64,000 nucleotides of DNA from Microthrixaceae bacterium (GTDB lineage Bacteria > Actinomycetota > Acidimicrobiia > Acidimicrobiales > Microtrichaceae). Positions within the stretch are counted from its first letter, which is position 1, and each line of letters begins with the position of its first letter. The stretch is taken from assembly GCA_027493675.1 (NCBI GenBank), contig JAOSKI010000012.1, forward strand, positions 124,001 through 188,000, written 5' to 3'. This document shows positions 49,762 to 59,579 of the stretch, in pieces. The notes below the pieces were generated by a model. That model made no database searches, had not been told where the DNA came from, and was given only the letters and a program-made list of their open reading frames with translations. The translations under genes and the position numbers were made by a program.

Positions 49762-49810
49762 ATGGTGTGGGCCACCGATTAGGTGGCCCACACCCGTCAG
49801 TTCGCCCTGG
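49748..49810. terminator. long bidirectional hairpin between convergent genes
   Basis: Outer arms CCAGGGCGAACTGA / TCAGTTCGCCCTGG (49748-49761, 49797-49810) and inner arms GTGTGGGCCACC / GGTGGCCCACAC (49765-49776, 49782-49793) flank a 5-base loop, with a 3x3 internal loop. It sits between the convergent PH-protein and galK genes and can serve both as a terminator. Confidence 0.75.
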
Positions 49811-49816
49811 CGGAAG

Positions 49817-50928
49817 CTAGCGCAGCTGCACCGAGATCCCCTCGCTGGGGACCACCCGCCACGCGCCATGCGATGCCAACGGTGACCCGCCCAGGTCCAG
49901 AGCCGGATCGCACAGCGCCACGACGCAGCCACCGAAGCCGGCACCGGTGAGTCGTGCGCCGTACACACCCGGGACGGCGGCGAGCGCGCCCACGAGGTCG
50001 TCGAGCACCCTGGTTTGAGACCTCGTAGTCCGAAGCGAGAGAGCGGTGGCTGGCCAGCATCAGCCGGCCGGCATCGGGCATGTCGCCACGCCCGAGGGCC
50101 TCGGCGAACTCCACGGCGCGGTCGCATTCGCTGCGGACGTGTCGGGCACGCCTGCGCAGCAACGGATCACCCAGCGCCTCGACTTCGGTGTGATCGGCCG
50201 ACGGAAGCGGGCCGAGCAACTCGGCGGCCTCCTCCGCTCTGGCCCGGCGATCCGCGTAGGCCGAACCGGCGAGGCGGCGCGCCTCTCCGCTGTGCAGCAC
50301 CCATACCGCCGCCGAATCCGGAATCGGGACATGGGTCACCTCGAGCGTGGCGCAGTCGATCAGCGTCGCCGCTCCTGCGGTTCCCCGGCAGATCGAGAGC
50401 TGGTCCATGATCCCACTCGGAACGCCGACCGCCCTGTGCTCGGCGCGCTGGCACAACAACGCCAGCTCCGCTCGCTGTGCGACGTCCAGGTCCGTCGGGT
50501 CCCCGGCGGATCCGGCCAACGACCCCGGTGGCAGCGATGAGCGGTCGCCCTCGCCTTCAGGTGCAGCCGACGCGGCCAGCAGGGCTAGCGCGGTGGCCAC
50601 CTCCAGCGCGGCGCTGGAGGAGAGCCCAGCTCCAGCGGGAATCGTGCTGGTGAGGGTACCCACCAGTCCCGCAACCGATCCCAGCTCGGCTGCGACCGCA
50701 GCGACGTAGCGTCCCCACTCGGGGTGGACCGTGCCCGGAGAGCCCACCGGGAGCCGAGATGCAGCTCCTCGGGTTCCATGTCCGAGGTCAGCCTGATCTC
50801 GCGCCCGCCCGTATGCGCCTCGACGGTGGTCCCGAGATCGATCGCCATCGGCAGCACCAGCCCGCCCATGTAGTCAGGTGGTCGCCGATCAGGTTGACCC
50901 GACCAGCCGCGGTCGCAGTCACATTCAT
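49817..50928 (-). CDS. galK: galactokinase
   Basis: Start [17 protein letters not shown], the GalK N-terminal signature region (usually GRxNLIGEHTDY, with [13 protein letters not shown] in the next frame). GHMP ATP motif: [20 protein letters not shown]. Further: [20 protein letters not shown] (third motif region). The C-terminal GHMP motif [16 protein letters not shown] lies in another frame, ending at 49817. Frames change near 50870, 50720 and 50010. About 370 residues. Phosphorylates galactose in the Leloir pathway. Its ATG overlaps the galT stop (ATGA). Confidence 0.9.
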
Positions 50929-51790
50929 GGTGGCCCGGGTTGCTCCCGGAGAGTGCGGGCGGCTGCGGCGGGCTCCACCGGGTCGAAATGGATCCCACCT
51001 CCCAATTCGGCAGAGGCCACGTACCGGGGTGTCCCCGGAGAGCGCAGGTACGGCGAGATGTGCAGGTGCAGCGGTTGGGGCGCGAACACCTCGCTGCTCG
51101 AGGGCCGCTGGTGAATCCACAGCATGTAGGGCATGACACCCTCTGCGACCTGGTCGAGTCTGGCCAGCACGTCGATCAGGATCGACGCCAGGCCGTTGCG
51201 GTCCATTCCGTCGTCGGTGAGCGATCCCTGGCCGCCGGCGGTTGCCACCAGCAGCTCGTAGGGCCAGGTGGGGGCAGAGGGCACCACGCGCTCCAGTCGC
51301 CCGCTGCGGCCACGAACAGTGCGTCCGAGGAATCGGGGAGCTCGATGACCCCGTCGGTGAGCTCCCGCAGTGGCTGAGGCGGCACCTCGGCATACGCGTA
51401 GATCTGGCCGTGCGGATGGGGATCGTGGCACCCACCTCCGGGCCGCGGTTCTCGAAGATGAGCACGTAGTCGACGTCGTCGCGCGCCGACAGCACCCGGG
51501 TTCGCTCGGTCCACAAGTCGACGACCTTCAACGCACCGTCGATCCCGAGCTGCCAGAAGGCCAGGTCGTGCTCAGGGGTGTATAGGACCATCTCCACAAC
51601 GCTCGTCGGGCATCGCGGGCCAGCGGTTCGGGAACCACTTGACGTCGTAGTGGCCCTCGGGTGCTTCCAGGCCACCCGGGCAGAAGGGGCAGGAGTCGTC
51701 ATGGTTGAGGTTCGGCCTCGCCTGCCTGCTCGGAACCACGATGGTGCGGGTACGGGTGAGGGGGTCGGTTCGGATCACGGGTTCGGTCAT
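50925..51790 (-). CDS. galT: galactose-1-phosphate uridylyltransferase
   Basis: Start MTEPVIRTDPLTRTRTIVVP. Zinc-site cysteines are in DSCPFCPGGLEAPE; the catalytic histidine motif is GATIPHPHGQIYAYAEVPPQ (HPHGQ). ENRGPEVGATIP and RPSSSEVFAPQPLHLHISPY are typical downstream segments. Frames change near 51590, 51440 and 51290. About 288 residues, short but in keeping with actinobacterial GalT. Transfers UMP between UDP-glucose and galactose 1-phosphate. Overlaps galK by ATGA. Confidence 0.9.
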
Positions 51791-51809
51791 CGGCGCTCTC
51801 CGCTCGTGC

Positions 51810-52717
51810 TCAGGACGGTCGCGGAAGTTCCGAGATCGCTGCCGCCAATGCTTCGAGGGCGGGGATCTCGAAGGGAGCACGCAACGCCACGTTGACCTGC
51901 TGCGCACCGGCTTGCGCGTAGCGACCGATGCTGTCGACCATCTGCGCGGTGGAACCCATCAGGACACCGGGTCGCACGAACTCGGCGATCACCCCGAACT
52001 GCCGGGCAAGTGACTCCTCGTCGGTGCGACGCCCACGTTGACCGACCGGACGACCTCACTCGGGTCACGCGAGATCGCCGCACAGTGCCCGTCGAGCACT
52101 TCGTTCTTGCGCCGGTAGATGTCCGGGTCGATGAACGGCACGTTCCAGCCATCCGCGTGAGCCGCCGCGATCGCGAGCGTCCGCTTCTCGCCTCCGCCTC
52201 CTATCCACAGAGGCATCGGCCGGCGCAGGGGTGCGGGGTCACAGGTCGCACCGTCGAGTCTGAAGTACTTGCCCTCGTGGTCCACCGGGGCGCCCGTGAG
52301 GAGCGCCTTCAGAGCCGCCGCGTACTCCGCCAGGGCGGTCCAGGCGATCGCCGGCCGATCCGAACTCGATGCCGTGGGCGTCGTACTCCTGTTGGTCCCA
52401 ACCTGCGCCCAGGCCGACCTCGCAGCGCCCGCCGCTGAAGTGGTCGATCGTGGCCATAGCGTTGGCCAACACGGCCGGGTGGCGGTATCCCGCGCAGTAC
52501 ACGAGCGAACCGCATCTGACCCTGGAAGTGTGCATGGCCAGCGCCGTGTGGGCGCGATCCCCTCGAAGCACCGGGTGGAGGTGCCGTCGGCCGCATAGAA
52601 GTGGTCCCATATCGAGATCCACTCGAACGGGAGCTCCTCGATGCGTGTCCAAAGGGTTCGCAGCTCGTCCGTGGTGGTGTTCGCAGGAGCCGTGTGCACG
52701 CCGAAGGTGATGTCCAT
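51810..52717 (-). CDS. luciferase-like F420-dependent oxidoreductase, third copy
   Basis: Start MDITFGVHTAPANTTTDELR, then RIEELPFEWISIWDHFYAAD. The middle is out of frame between about 52560 and 52380; the native HPAVLANAMATIDHFSGGRC and EVGLGAGWDQQEYDAHGIEF lie in another frame. MPLWIGGGGEKRTLAIAAAH and ADGWNVPF are the C-terminal cofactor-site region. A frame change near 52010 leads to RPGVLMGSTAQMVDSIGRYA and the end at 51810. About 302 residues. It is 20 bases upstream of galT on the same strand, perhaps one operon; a link to galactose use is not known. Confidence 0.85.
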
Positions 52718-52785
52718 GATCGTCTCCTTGGTGGTTGCAGCACGACAGCACCGTCATGGTGCCGCCGGGCGGCGCGGTAACACCA

Positions 52786-52807
52786 GCGTTGCGTATTCTG
52801 GCAACGC
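52786..52807. promoter_or_regulatory. possible operator upstream of nagA
   Basis: GCGTTGC (52786-52792) and GCAACGC (52801-52807) form a perfect 7-bp inverted repeat around GTATTCTG, which contains a TATTCT -10-like box. It lies in the 174-base gap between the divergent luciferase-like gene and nagA. No -35 box is evident. Could bind a GntR- or LacI-type regulator. Confidence 0.4.
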
Positions 52808-52891
52808 GCCGCGGCACCGAACGGGGATGTAGGTTGCTCCGATGCTCTCGGCGGGCCAGGTTGCGTGGCGTGGGTGTGGGGGAGCGCGCCG

Positions 52892-53998
52892 GTGATGCCC
52901 CCGACTCGACGCCTTGGAGTGGCAGCGGCGCTGGTGGACGGGGAGGTGGTGCCGGGCGATGTGGTTCTGCGAGGGGGTGTGATCGACGCAGTCGGGCAGT
53001 CCATGGGTCGCGGTGCCCGCGGGATCGCCGTGGCGGGCTTCGTGGACTGGCAGGTGAACGGGTTCGCGGGAGTCCACTTCACCGACGCCGACCCCGAGGG
53101 GTTCGTCCGCGCCGGGGACGCCCTGGCTCGCGCCGGCGTGGTGTGGGCCGCACCCACGATCCTCGACACGACCCTGGGACGCTACGAGCGGGCACTAGCC
53201 GTGCTCGCCGAGTTCGGCCGTGACCATCCCGAGGGCGGATACCTCGGCGCCCACCTCGAGGGCCCGAACCTGGCGGCCGAGTTCCGTGGCGCGCACGATG
53301 CCTCGAACTTCACCGACGGGGACACGCGACTGGTGGATCGGCTCATACGCGCCGGGCCGGTATCCATGGTCACCCTCGCTCCGGATCGTCGCGGTGTGAT
53401 GGAGATGATCCCCCGCTGGATCGAATCCGGGGTGTTCGTGAGCCTCAGGCACACCAACGCGGACGCGGCAACCTGTGTCGCGGCGATGTCACGAGGAGCC
53501 CGCGCCATCACCCACTGCTGGAACGCGCACCGCAGGTTCTCGCCACGTGATCCCGGGCCGGCCGGGTGGGCCCTGTCGAGCTCCGAGGTGACAGTGGGGC
53601 TGATCGCGGACGGGGTCCACGTGGCCCCGGAGGTGCTAGTGGTCACCTTCGCTGCTGCTTCGGGAAGGGTGGCGCTCACCACCGACGCAGTCGCTGCGGC
53701 GTGTGCCGAGGGTGACCGGCCGTCCTCGCGGGGACCTGCGTTGGTCGCGCAGGGGGCCGCGAGGTTGGTCGACGGCACGCTCGCCGGTTCAGTCGCCACG
53801 CCCACCCGGATGCTCCGGGTGCTGGAGGCCTCCGGGGTCCCCTTCGAAGCGGGTGTGCATGCGCTGTCGGCTCCACAGGCTGCCGCGCTCGGACTGCGGA
53901 GGAACCTGCTGCGGCCCGGTGATCCGGCCGACGTGACGGTGCTGGCGGATGACCACGGGGTGTTGCAGACATGGCGCCGTGGCGTGCGGGTGTTCTGA
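52892..53998 (+). CDS. nagA: N-acetylglucosamine-6-phosphate deacetylase
   Basis: Intact amidohydrolase-fold protein, about 368 residues. Starts at GTG 52892 or ATG 52895, with GGGGGAG upstream. GIAVAGFVDWQVNGFAG is the first barrel strand; the metal Glu is in LGAHLEGPNL; further sites are SLRHTNADAATCVAAMSRGA, ITHCWNAH (usually HLFNAM), VGLIADGVHV and the catalytic Asp in ALTTDAVAA. Removes acetyl from GlcNAc-6-phosphate in amino-sugar recycling. The His-Cys-Trp-Asn variant may shift substrate preference. Next gene starts about 84 bases on. Confidence 0.85.
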   Translation: MMPPTRRLGVAAALVDGEVVPGDVVLRGGVIDAVGQSMGRGARGIAVAGFVDWQVNGFAGVHFTDADPEGFVRAGDALARAGVVWAAPTILDTTLGRYERALAVLAEFGRDHPEGGYLGAHLEGPNLAAEFRGAHDASNFTDGDTRLVDRLIRAGPVSMVTLAPDRRGVMEMIPRWIESGVFVSLRHTNADAATCVAAMSRGARAITHCWNAHRRFSPRDPGPAGWALSSSEVTVGLIADGVHVAPEVLVVTFAAASGRVALTTDAVAAACAEGDRPSSRGPALVAQGAARLVDGTLAGSVATPTRMLRVLEASGVPFEAGVHALSAPQAAALGLRRNLLRPGDPADVTVLADDHGVLQTWRRGVRVF

Positions 53999-54081
53999 GC
54001 ATCCACGGCGATCCCCCGAAGATGGGGCTACAGGACTCCGACCTACTTGACCGCTCGGTCGACTACGTCAAGGATTCCCCG

Positions 54082-54966
54082 ATGCCCATCATGCAGGTCA
54101 GCGACATCGAGATCTACTACGAGACCTTCGGGAACCCCGACCACGAGGCGCTGCTGCTGGTCAACGGTCTGGGCACCCAGGCGGTCGGCTACGAGGTCGA
54201 GTTCTGTGAAGCCCTCTCGTCGATCGGGCTGCACGTGATCCGCTTCGACAATCGTGACGTGGGCTTGTCGACCCACATCGACGCCGACCCGCCGGATGTG
54301 TTCGAGGCGCTCGCTGCGGTGATGGCCGGCGGAGATGTCAACGCTGCGTACACACTGAGCGATCTCGCCGCCGACGCAGCGGGGCTGCTGGATGGCCTCG
54401 GTATCGGCTCCGCGCACGTCCTCGGTTCGTCCATGGGCGGCATGATCGTGCAGACGATGGCGATCGAGACGCCCTCGAAGGTCCGAACGGTGACCTCGGT
54501 GATGTCCACGACCGGGGAGCGCGAGTACGGCATGCCCGACCCCGAGTGCCTGCAGGGCCTGGCCGCGATCATGGTTCCAGCGGAGACCCGTGAGGAGCGC
54601 ATCGAATCCGGGATCGCGCTGCAGAAGCTGATCGGAACGCCCGGGACGTGGGATCCGGAGCGGGTACGTGCACGGGTGGCCGAGCAGGTGGATCGGAGCT
54701 TCGATCCCGACGGCACCGCGCGCCAGATGATCGCGATCCTGGCGTCGGGATCACGTGCCGAAGGACTCGCCGAGGTCGACCTGCCGATGATGGTGCTGCA
54801 CGGAGACGCGGATCGGCTGGTGGACATCTCCGGCGGGAGACGTACCGCGGAGTTGGTGAGGGACGCGGAGTTCCGCCTGATGGAGGGCATGGGCCACGAC
54901 CTGCCCCCTGAGTATTGGCAACGGATCGGTGACGCTGTGGCAGCAGTGACCGGAAAGGAGAGGTGA
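54082..54966 (+). CDS. alpha/beta-hydrolase
   Basis: Intact 294-residue protein from MPIMQVSDIEIYYETFGNPD (in-frame ATG at 54022 is an alternative). Landmarks: LLLVNGLGTQAVGYEVEFCE (oxyanion region), HVIRFDNRDVGLSTH, nucleophile elbow HVLGSSMGGMIVQTMAIE, acid region VLHGDADRLVDISGGRRTAE and catalytic His in EGMGHDLPPEYWQRI. The RFDNRDVGLS style is shared with aclacinomycin-methylesterase-like hydrolases. Three bases before the racemase gene, so co-transcribed. Confidence 0.87.
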   Translation: MPIMQVSDIEIYYETFGNPDHEALLLVNGLGTQAVGYEVEFCEALSSIGLHVIRFDNRDVGLSTHIDADPPDVFEALAAVMAGGDVNAAYTLSDLAADAAGLLDGLGIGSAHVLGSSMGGMIVQTMAIETPSKVRTVTSVMSTTGEREYGMPDPECLQGLAAIMVPAETREERIESGIALQKLIGTPGTWDPERVRARVAEQVDRSFDPDGTARQMIAILASGSRAEGLAEVDLPMMVLHGDADRLVDISGGRRTAELVRDAEFRLMEGMGHDLPPEYWQRIGDAVAAVTGKER

Positions 54967-54969
54967 GTC

Positions 54970-56130
54970 GTGGGGCCACTGCATGGATTCAAGGTCATCG
55001 AGGTCGCGGGAATCGGGCCGGGTCCGTTCACCGCGATGATGCTCGCGGACATGGGCGCCGACGTGGTGCGTGTGGACCGAGCGGACCGCGTGGGCGGGGA
55101 TCCGTCCTCACCCCCGGTCGACGTGTTGTACCGGGGTCGTCGTTCGATCGGGGGTGAACCTGAAGTCGCCCGAAGGTGTCGAGTCGTCCTCGATCTGGTC
55201 GAAGGAGCCGACGCCCTCATCGAGGGGTTCCGGCCGGGTGTGACCGAGCGTCTGGGCATCGGTCCTGACGAGTGCCTGGCCCGCAACCCCAAGCTCGTCT
55301 ACAGCCGCATGACCGGGTGGGGACAGGACGGCCCGTATGCCGACACCGCCGGCCATGACATCAACTACATAGCGCTGGCAGGAGCCCTCGCCCACCTGGG
55401 TCGCGCCGGTGAGCAGCCGACTCCGCCGATCAACCTGATCGGCGACTTCGGTGGTGGGGGGATGCTGCAGGCCTTCGGCGTGGTGTGCGCCCTTTTGGAG
55501 GCGCAACGCTCCGGCGAGGGACAGGTCGTTGATGCCGCCATGGTGGACGGGACCGCCACGTTGATGACCATGATGTGGGCCTTCACCGCGATGGGCGTGT
55601 GGACCGAGGACCGTGGATCCAACATGCTGGACACCGGCTCTCACTTCTATGACACCTACGAGACCGCCGACGGCAAGTACGTGTCGATCGGCTCCATCGA
55701 GCCCCAGTTCTACGCCGAGCTGTTGCGGCTCACTGGCCTGGAGGAGCACCTGGCGGGCAGGGCAAGGACCTGCCGTTCCAGTTCGACGCCTCGCAGTGGC
55801 CCGCGCTCAAGGCGGAGCTGGCGGAGATCTTCGCCACCCGGACGCGTGACGAATGGTGCGAGGTGATGGAGGGCACCGACGTCTGCTTCGCTCCCGTGTT
55901 GACGATGAGCGAGGCCGCAGCGCACCCGCACAACGTGCAGCGCAAGACGTTCGTGGAGTACGGGGGAGTCACCCAACCTGCTCCGGCTCCCCCGGTTCAG
56001 TCGCACGCCCGGTGAGATCCAGCGCGTGCCGTCACATCCGGGCCAGGACACCGACGACGTGCTCGGGGACTGGCTGTCGTTGGACGACACAGCGGTCGCT
56101 GCGCTTCGCGAAGCGGGCGCGGTCGCCTGA
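54970..56130 (+). CDS. mcr: alpha-methylacyl-CoA racemase (CoA-transferase family III)
   Basis: GTG start at 54970 with AGGAGAGG upstream; reads [20 protein letters not shown]. The whole sequence tracks mycobacterial [43 protein letters not shown] (catalytic His in AGHDINYI), [11 protein letters not shown] (catalytic Asp), [20 protein letters not shown]. Frames change near 55160, 55770 and 55980; [20 protein letters not shown] and ALREAGAVA end the protein at 56130. About 386 residues. Interconverts 2R and 2S methyl-branched acyl-CoAs so they can enter beta-oxidation. Confidence 0.9.
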
Positions 56131-56220
56131 GAACCCGTTTGGGGGCGGTCGTCGATGCCGGGTGCTCGTCGGGCCCCGTGTGGTGCCCGATGGGCGGGAT
56201 CCTCGCTGTGTCGTGACGTC

Positions 56221-56262
56221 GCCGGGCGGGTGTGATGGGGCGAAAGCTGACACCCGCCCGGC
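56221..56262. terminator. 13-bp stem hairpin after the racemase gene
   Basis: GCCGGGCGGGTGT (56221-56233) pairs exactly with ACACCCGCCCGGC (56250-56262) across a 16-base loop. It lies between the convergent racemase and hydrolase genes and probably ends both transcripts. No U tract. Confidence 0.65.
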
Positions 56263-56387
56263 ATCAGGTCAAGCTACGAGGGGGGTGCGACATCCATCGT
56301 GCGAAGGTGCACCCAGGCGAACTGTCGGGTGTGGACCACGGGTTCGGTGGCTGAGGCCGGTCAGTTGGCGGGGGTGGGTGGGGGCGC

Positions 56388-57346
56388 TCAGGCGGCCCGC
56401 GGACCTTTGATCCTGTGCCTCATCTGGCCTTCCGGGCCGAAGAGGCGCATCCTCCAGCCGGTGAGGAGCTCGGTGGTGTCACGGTCCTCGGGATGGAACC
56501 CACGCCTGTTGTACTCCCGGATCATCGCTGCGGTCTCGCGGCCGAGCAGCGGGGTTCCTGCGGAGCTTCGCGAAGCTCCTGGTCAAGCAGGGCAGGTCCT
56601 TGGCGTCGGGGTCCAGCGCAAGCGACACCATCGTTCCGACGATCAAGGCCAGGATGAACCCCACAGTCGTCGCCCGCATGATGTTCACCCGGACTTGCTC
56701 ACTCCCGGAGACCTCCTGGAACACGTCGAAGGCCACCGTCTTGTGCTCGTTCTCCTCGATGGCGTGCCAGTAGAAGAGCTCACGCACCTCGGCCACGTCG
56801 GTGTCGGTATCGAGGAATCCGGTCGTGAGCAGGACCTCGGCCAAGGTGGCGGTGTAGTGCTCCAGAGCCGCGGTCAACGCCAACTGGTAGGACTTCGGGG
56901 CCACCTTGGCGATGATCCCGAGCAGGAGGCGGACTCGTCGGTCGAGGAACCGCACCGGATAGCCGAGCTCGCCGAGCGCAGTGTTGAAGGCCCTGTGCTC
57001 CCGACCGTGAATCGCCTCCTGGCCGATGAAGCCCCTCACCTGGGCCGCCAGGCCGGGATCGGTGATCCGGTCGCGATAGTTGCGCACAGACTGCACGAAG
57101 AAGTCCTCCCCCCTCGGGGAACATGCAGCTCAACACCGTCACCACGTGGCTGCTGAGGATGTCGTCTGCCATGAAGTGCCGGTGGAGCTCCACCGCCTCG
57201 AAGTCGAAGTCGACCCGTCGAGTGGGAATCCCGCGCGGTGCTCCACCGGGTCGGGTGCCGGTGGGTTCCTCCGGTTGCACCGAGTACTTCGGATCGGCAC
57301 CGTCAAGCGCTGAGCGCACTTCCTGAGACGTTGTGGACGGGGTCAT
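56388..57346 (-). CDS. metal-dependent hydrolase (PF10118-like)
   Basis: Start MTPSTTSQEVRSALDGADPK, then GIPTRRVDFDFEAVELHRHF. A mostly helical core follows: VRGFIGQEAIHGREHRAFNT and LFYWHAIEENEHKTVAFDVF, with Glu and His residues placed as in di-iron or zinc hydrolases of this family, and a hydrophobic MRATTVGFILALIVGTMVSL. The C-terminus in a third frame reads ETAAMIREYNRRGFHPEDRD and ends at 56388. Frames change near 57110 and 56550. About 319 residues. Substrate unknown. Divergent from a TetR gene. Confidence 0.82.
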
Positions 57347-57478
57347 GGATCTATTCTTCTACGGATGGTAGGGAAAAGTCGAGCGTAGGGGGATGCCGGT
57401 GTCTCGCTTGGCCCCCGTGGGATCCGTCGTGGTGCACCGATCGGGCGAGTCGTCCGGCTGCCCGGCTACCGTGGAGGG

Positions 57479-58113
57479 ATGACCGGTGTAGCCAGGCGAG
57501 GACGCCCGCGCCTCACCGAGGGCCAACGGGCCACCCAACGTGCTGAGGTTCTCGCGGGCGCGATGGATTCGATCCGCAGGCGTGGAGCCGAGGTGTCGTT
57601 GCAGGAGATCGCCCACGACAGCGGAGTGTCCAAGCCGGTCCTGTACGGCCATTTCGGTGACCGGCTTGGCCTCGCGGACGCTATCGCCGTGGTGATGGCC
57701 GACGACGTGACCGACACTGCGATGGATGAGGTGGAGCGCCTCTCCGGAACCGGGAGGCGAGATCCACTTCGACGCGGCGGTCCGCGCGATCGTGGCTTCG
57801 CTGATCGACGTGGTGGAGCAGGAACCCGCGATCTACGGGTTCCTCATCCGCACCATTCGCGCCGGTGAACGCGGCTTCTTCGACAACGCACTCGTGGATG
57901 TGATCCGACTGCGAGGCGGTCGACTCGTCGAGCTGGCCAACCCGCGGATCGACCGCGACGTGCGTGAGGTCCTCGTCGACGGCGCATTCGGCTTCCTGTT
58001 GTTCTCCATCGAGTCATGGAAGGCGACAGGGGCCCCGGGTCGTGAGGAGTTGGTCGGAAATGCTCACAGACGCCGTGGTGGCAGGGTTCGCCTCGGCTGC
58101 AGGTGAGCCCTGA
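57479..58113 (+). CDS. TetR-family transcriptional regulator
   Basis: Start MTGVARRGRPRLTEGQRATQ, helix-turn-helix in AEVSLQEIAHDSGVSKPVLY then GHFGDRLGLADAI. After a frame change near 57755 the ligand domain is AVRAIVASLIDVVEQEPAIY and VLVDGAFGFLLFSIESWKAT; a second change near 58060 gives LTDAVVAGFASAAGEP and a stop at 58113. About 211 residues. It is divergent from the metal-dependent hydrolase (132 bases between) and may control it. I see no convincing operator, only a weak CTAC-N5-GTAG repeat near 57357. Confidence 0.85.
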
Positions 58114-58123
58114 GTTGCCGTCC

Positions 58124-58156
58124 GTGGGTCGGGCGGCCCTTGTCCGCCCGACCCAC
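58124..58156 (+). terminator. 13-bp stem, 7-base loop hairpin after tetR
   Basis: GTGGGTCGGGCGG (58124-58136) pairs exactly with CCGCCCGACCCAC (58144-58156), ten bases after the TetR stop. Typical GC-rich factor-independent terminator without a U tract. Confidence 0.7.
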
Positions 58157-58267
58157 AGTGCTCCCGCCGCCGCCGTACCGAGTGTGCCCGGCATGCCCAC
58201 CCGAGGCGATGGGCGGATCCCCCAACGGAGGGTCCTCGGGGCCCAGAGGCTCATGAACGGCCATACA

Positions 58268-58325
58268 GCCTGCGGTGGTGCCCGGTGCCTGCGGTGGTGC
58301 CCGGTTGCCTGCGGCGGTGCCCGGT
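58268..58325. repeat. 19-bp tandem repeats upstream of the PIG-L gene
   Basis: GCCTGCGGTGGTGCCCGGT occurs at 58268-58286 and 58287-58305; a third copy with one change is at 58307-58325, and a degenerate fourth overlaps the start of the next gene. The repeats end five bases before its GTG, so they contain its translation-initiation region. Confidence 0.75.
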
Positions 58326-58330
58326 AGCTT

Positions 58331-59134
58331 GTGGCGGTGCCTGCACTGGTCTGCTTCCACGCCCATCCCGACGACGAGGCCATCGCCACCGGCGGCCTCA
58401 TGGCGCAGACCGCCGCCGCAGGTGGTCGCGTTGTGCTGGTGGTGGCCACGAAGGGGGAGCGCGGCCGACCTCAGCCCGGCGTGCTGGCCGAAGGGGATGC
58501 GCTGTGGGAGCACCGCATTCCTGAGACGTTCGCAGCGGCGGAGATCCTCGGAGTGGATCGCGTCGAGTTCCTCGGATACGTCGACTCGGGAATGATGGGT
58601 GAGCCGACGAACGCCTTCCCCTACTGCTTCTGGCAGGCCGACGTCGACAGAGCGGCGCACAGGCTGGCGGCGATCCTCACCGAGGAGAACGCCGATGTGC
58701 TGACCGTGTACGACGATCACGGCGGGTACGGTCACCCGGATCACATCCAGGTGCACCGGGTGGGACTGCGCGCCGCGGAGATGGCAGGTGTGAGCCGCGT
58801 CTTCCAGTCGACCATGAACCAGACCCGCATCGAGGCGGCCCTGGCGGAGCAGTCCGCCGCCATCGAGGAGGCCCGTGCGGACGGCGTCGACGTGCCGGAG
58901 CCGTCGAGCGTGTTCGGCAAACCGGAGCACGAGATCACCCACGGGCTGGATGTGAGCCGGTATCTCGCCGAGAAGCGCGCCGCCATGGCGGCCCACTCGA
59001 GTCAGATCTCGAGCGATTCGTGGTTCCTGTCCATGGAGGACGACATGTTCGCAGTGGCGTTCGGAACCGAGTGGTACATCGAGACCGGGGCACCACGACC
59101 CGCGTCGGAGGCATTGAGGACATCGATCTGGTAG
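58331..59134 (+). CDS. PIG-L/LmbE-family deacetylase (MshB/Mca-like)
   Basis: Intact, 267 residues from GTG 58331 (read MAVPALVCFHAHPDDEAIAT). Zinc ligands are in HAHPDDE (residues 10-16) and GYGHPDHIQVHR (HPDH 135-138). PNG-like EHEITHGLDVSRYLAEKRAA and MAAHSSQISSDSWF near the C-terminus are typical of mycothiol-related enzymes. The family removes N-acetyl from GlcNAc-inositol or cleaves mycothiol conjugates. Which of the two cannot be told from sequence alone. Ends one base before the convergent gene's stop. Confidence 0.87.
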   Translation: MAVPALVCFHAHPDDEAIATGGLMAQTAAAGGRVVLVVATKGERGRPQPGVLAEGDALWEHRIPETFAAAEILGVDRVEFLGYVDSGMMGEPTNAFPYCFWQADVDRAAHRLAAILTEENADVLTVYDDHGGYGHPDHIQVHRVGLRAAEMAGVSRVFQSTMNQTRIEAALAEQSAAIEEARADGVDVPEPSSVFGKPEHEITHGLDVSRYLAEKRAAMAAHSSQISSDSWFLSMEDDMFAVAFGTEWYIETGAPRPASEALRTSIW

Positions 59135-59458
59135 TCAACGTAGCCAGGAGTCCTCGAAGCCCGAAAGAGCCCCGTCGCCCCGCCACACCACGGTGTCCTC
59201 GACGAAGCGGACCACCACTGCCGGACCCGCCAACTCCGACAGCACCGGTGTGCCGGCTTCGTCCGTGCCCGACACCACGACCAACCTCAAGAAGTTGGAG
59301 GTGAGATGTGGCTCGATCGAGCCGATCGTCGTGGCGACCACCTCCCAGCACGGGTCCGTCGTGGCCTCGCGGCGAACCACCATCAACGTGGCCAACGACA
59401 CGGCGACCTCGTCATGGTCGACCTGGAGCCGGTGGATGATCAGCCTGGCGTGCCGCAC
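59135..59458 (-). CDS. hypothetical protein, 107 aa
   Basis: Reads MRHARLIIHRLQVDHDEVAV, then LATLMVVRREATTDPCWEVV and LTSNFLRLVVVSGTDEAGTP, ending GFEDSWLR. A beta-rich small domain without signal or membrane segments. I do not recognise it. It abuts the PIG-L gene tail to tail, and its start is 121 bases from the divergent membrane-protein gene. Confidence 0.55.
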   Translation of the reverse strand: MRHARLIIHRLQVDHDEVAVSLATLMVVRREATTDPCWEVVATTIGSIEPHLTSNFLRLVVVSGTDEAGTPVLSELAGPAVVVRFVEDTVVWRGDGALSGFEDSWLR

Positions 59459-59579
59459 CGCTCAAGCATGTCAGGCGGCCTTCCTCAGGGCGTCAGCGGC
59501 CGCGGGTTCACCTTGGCGGGCTTCGGTAGGGCCTGGGGGCACTTGTAGGCTCGCCTGTCGTGCACGGTCAGCTCCCCCG

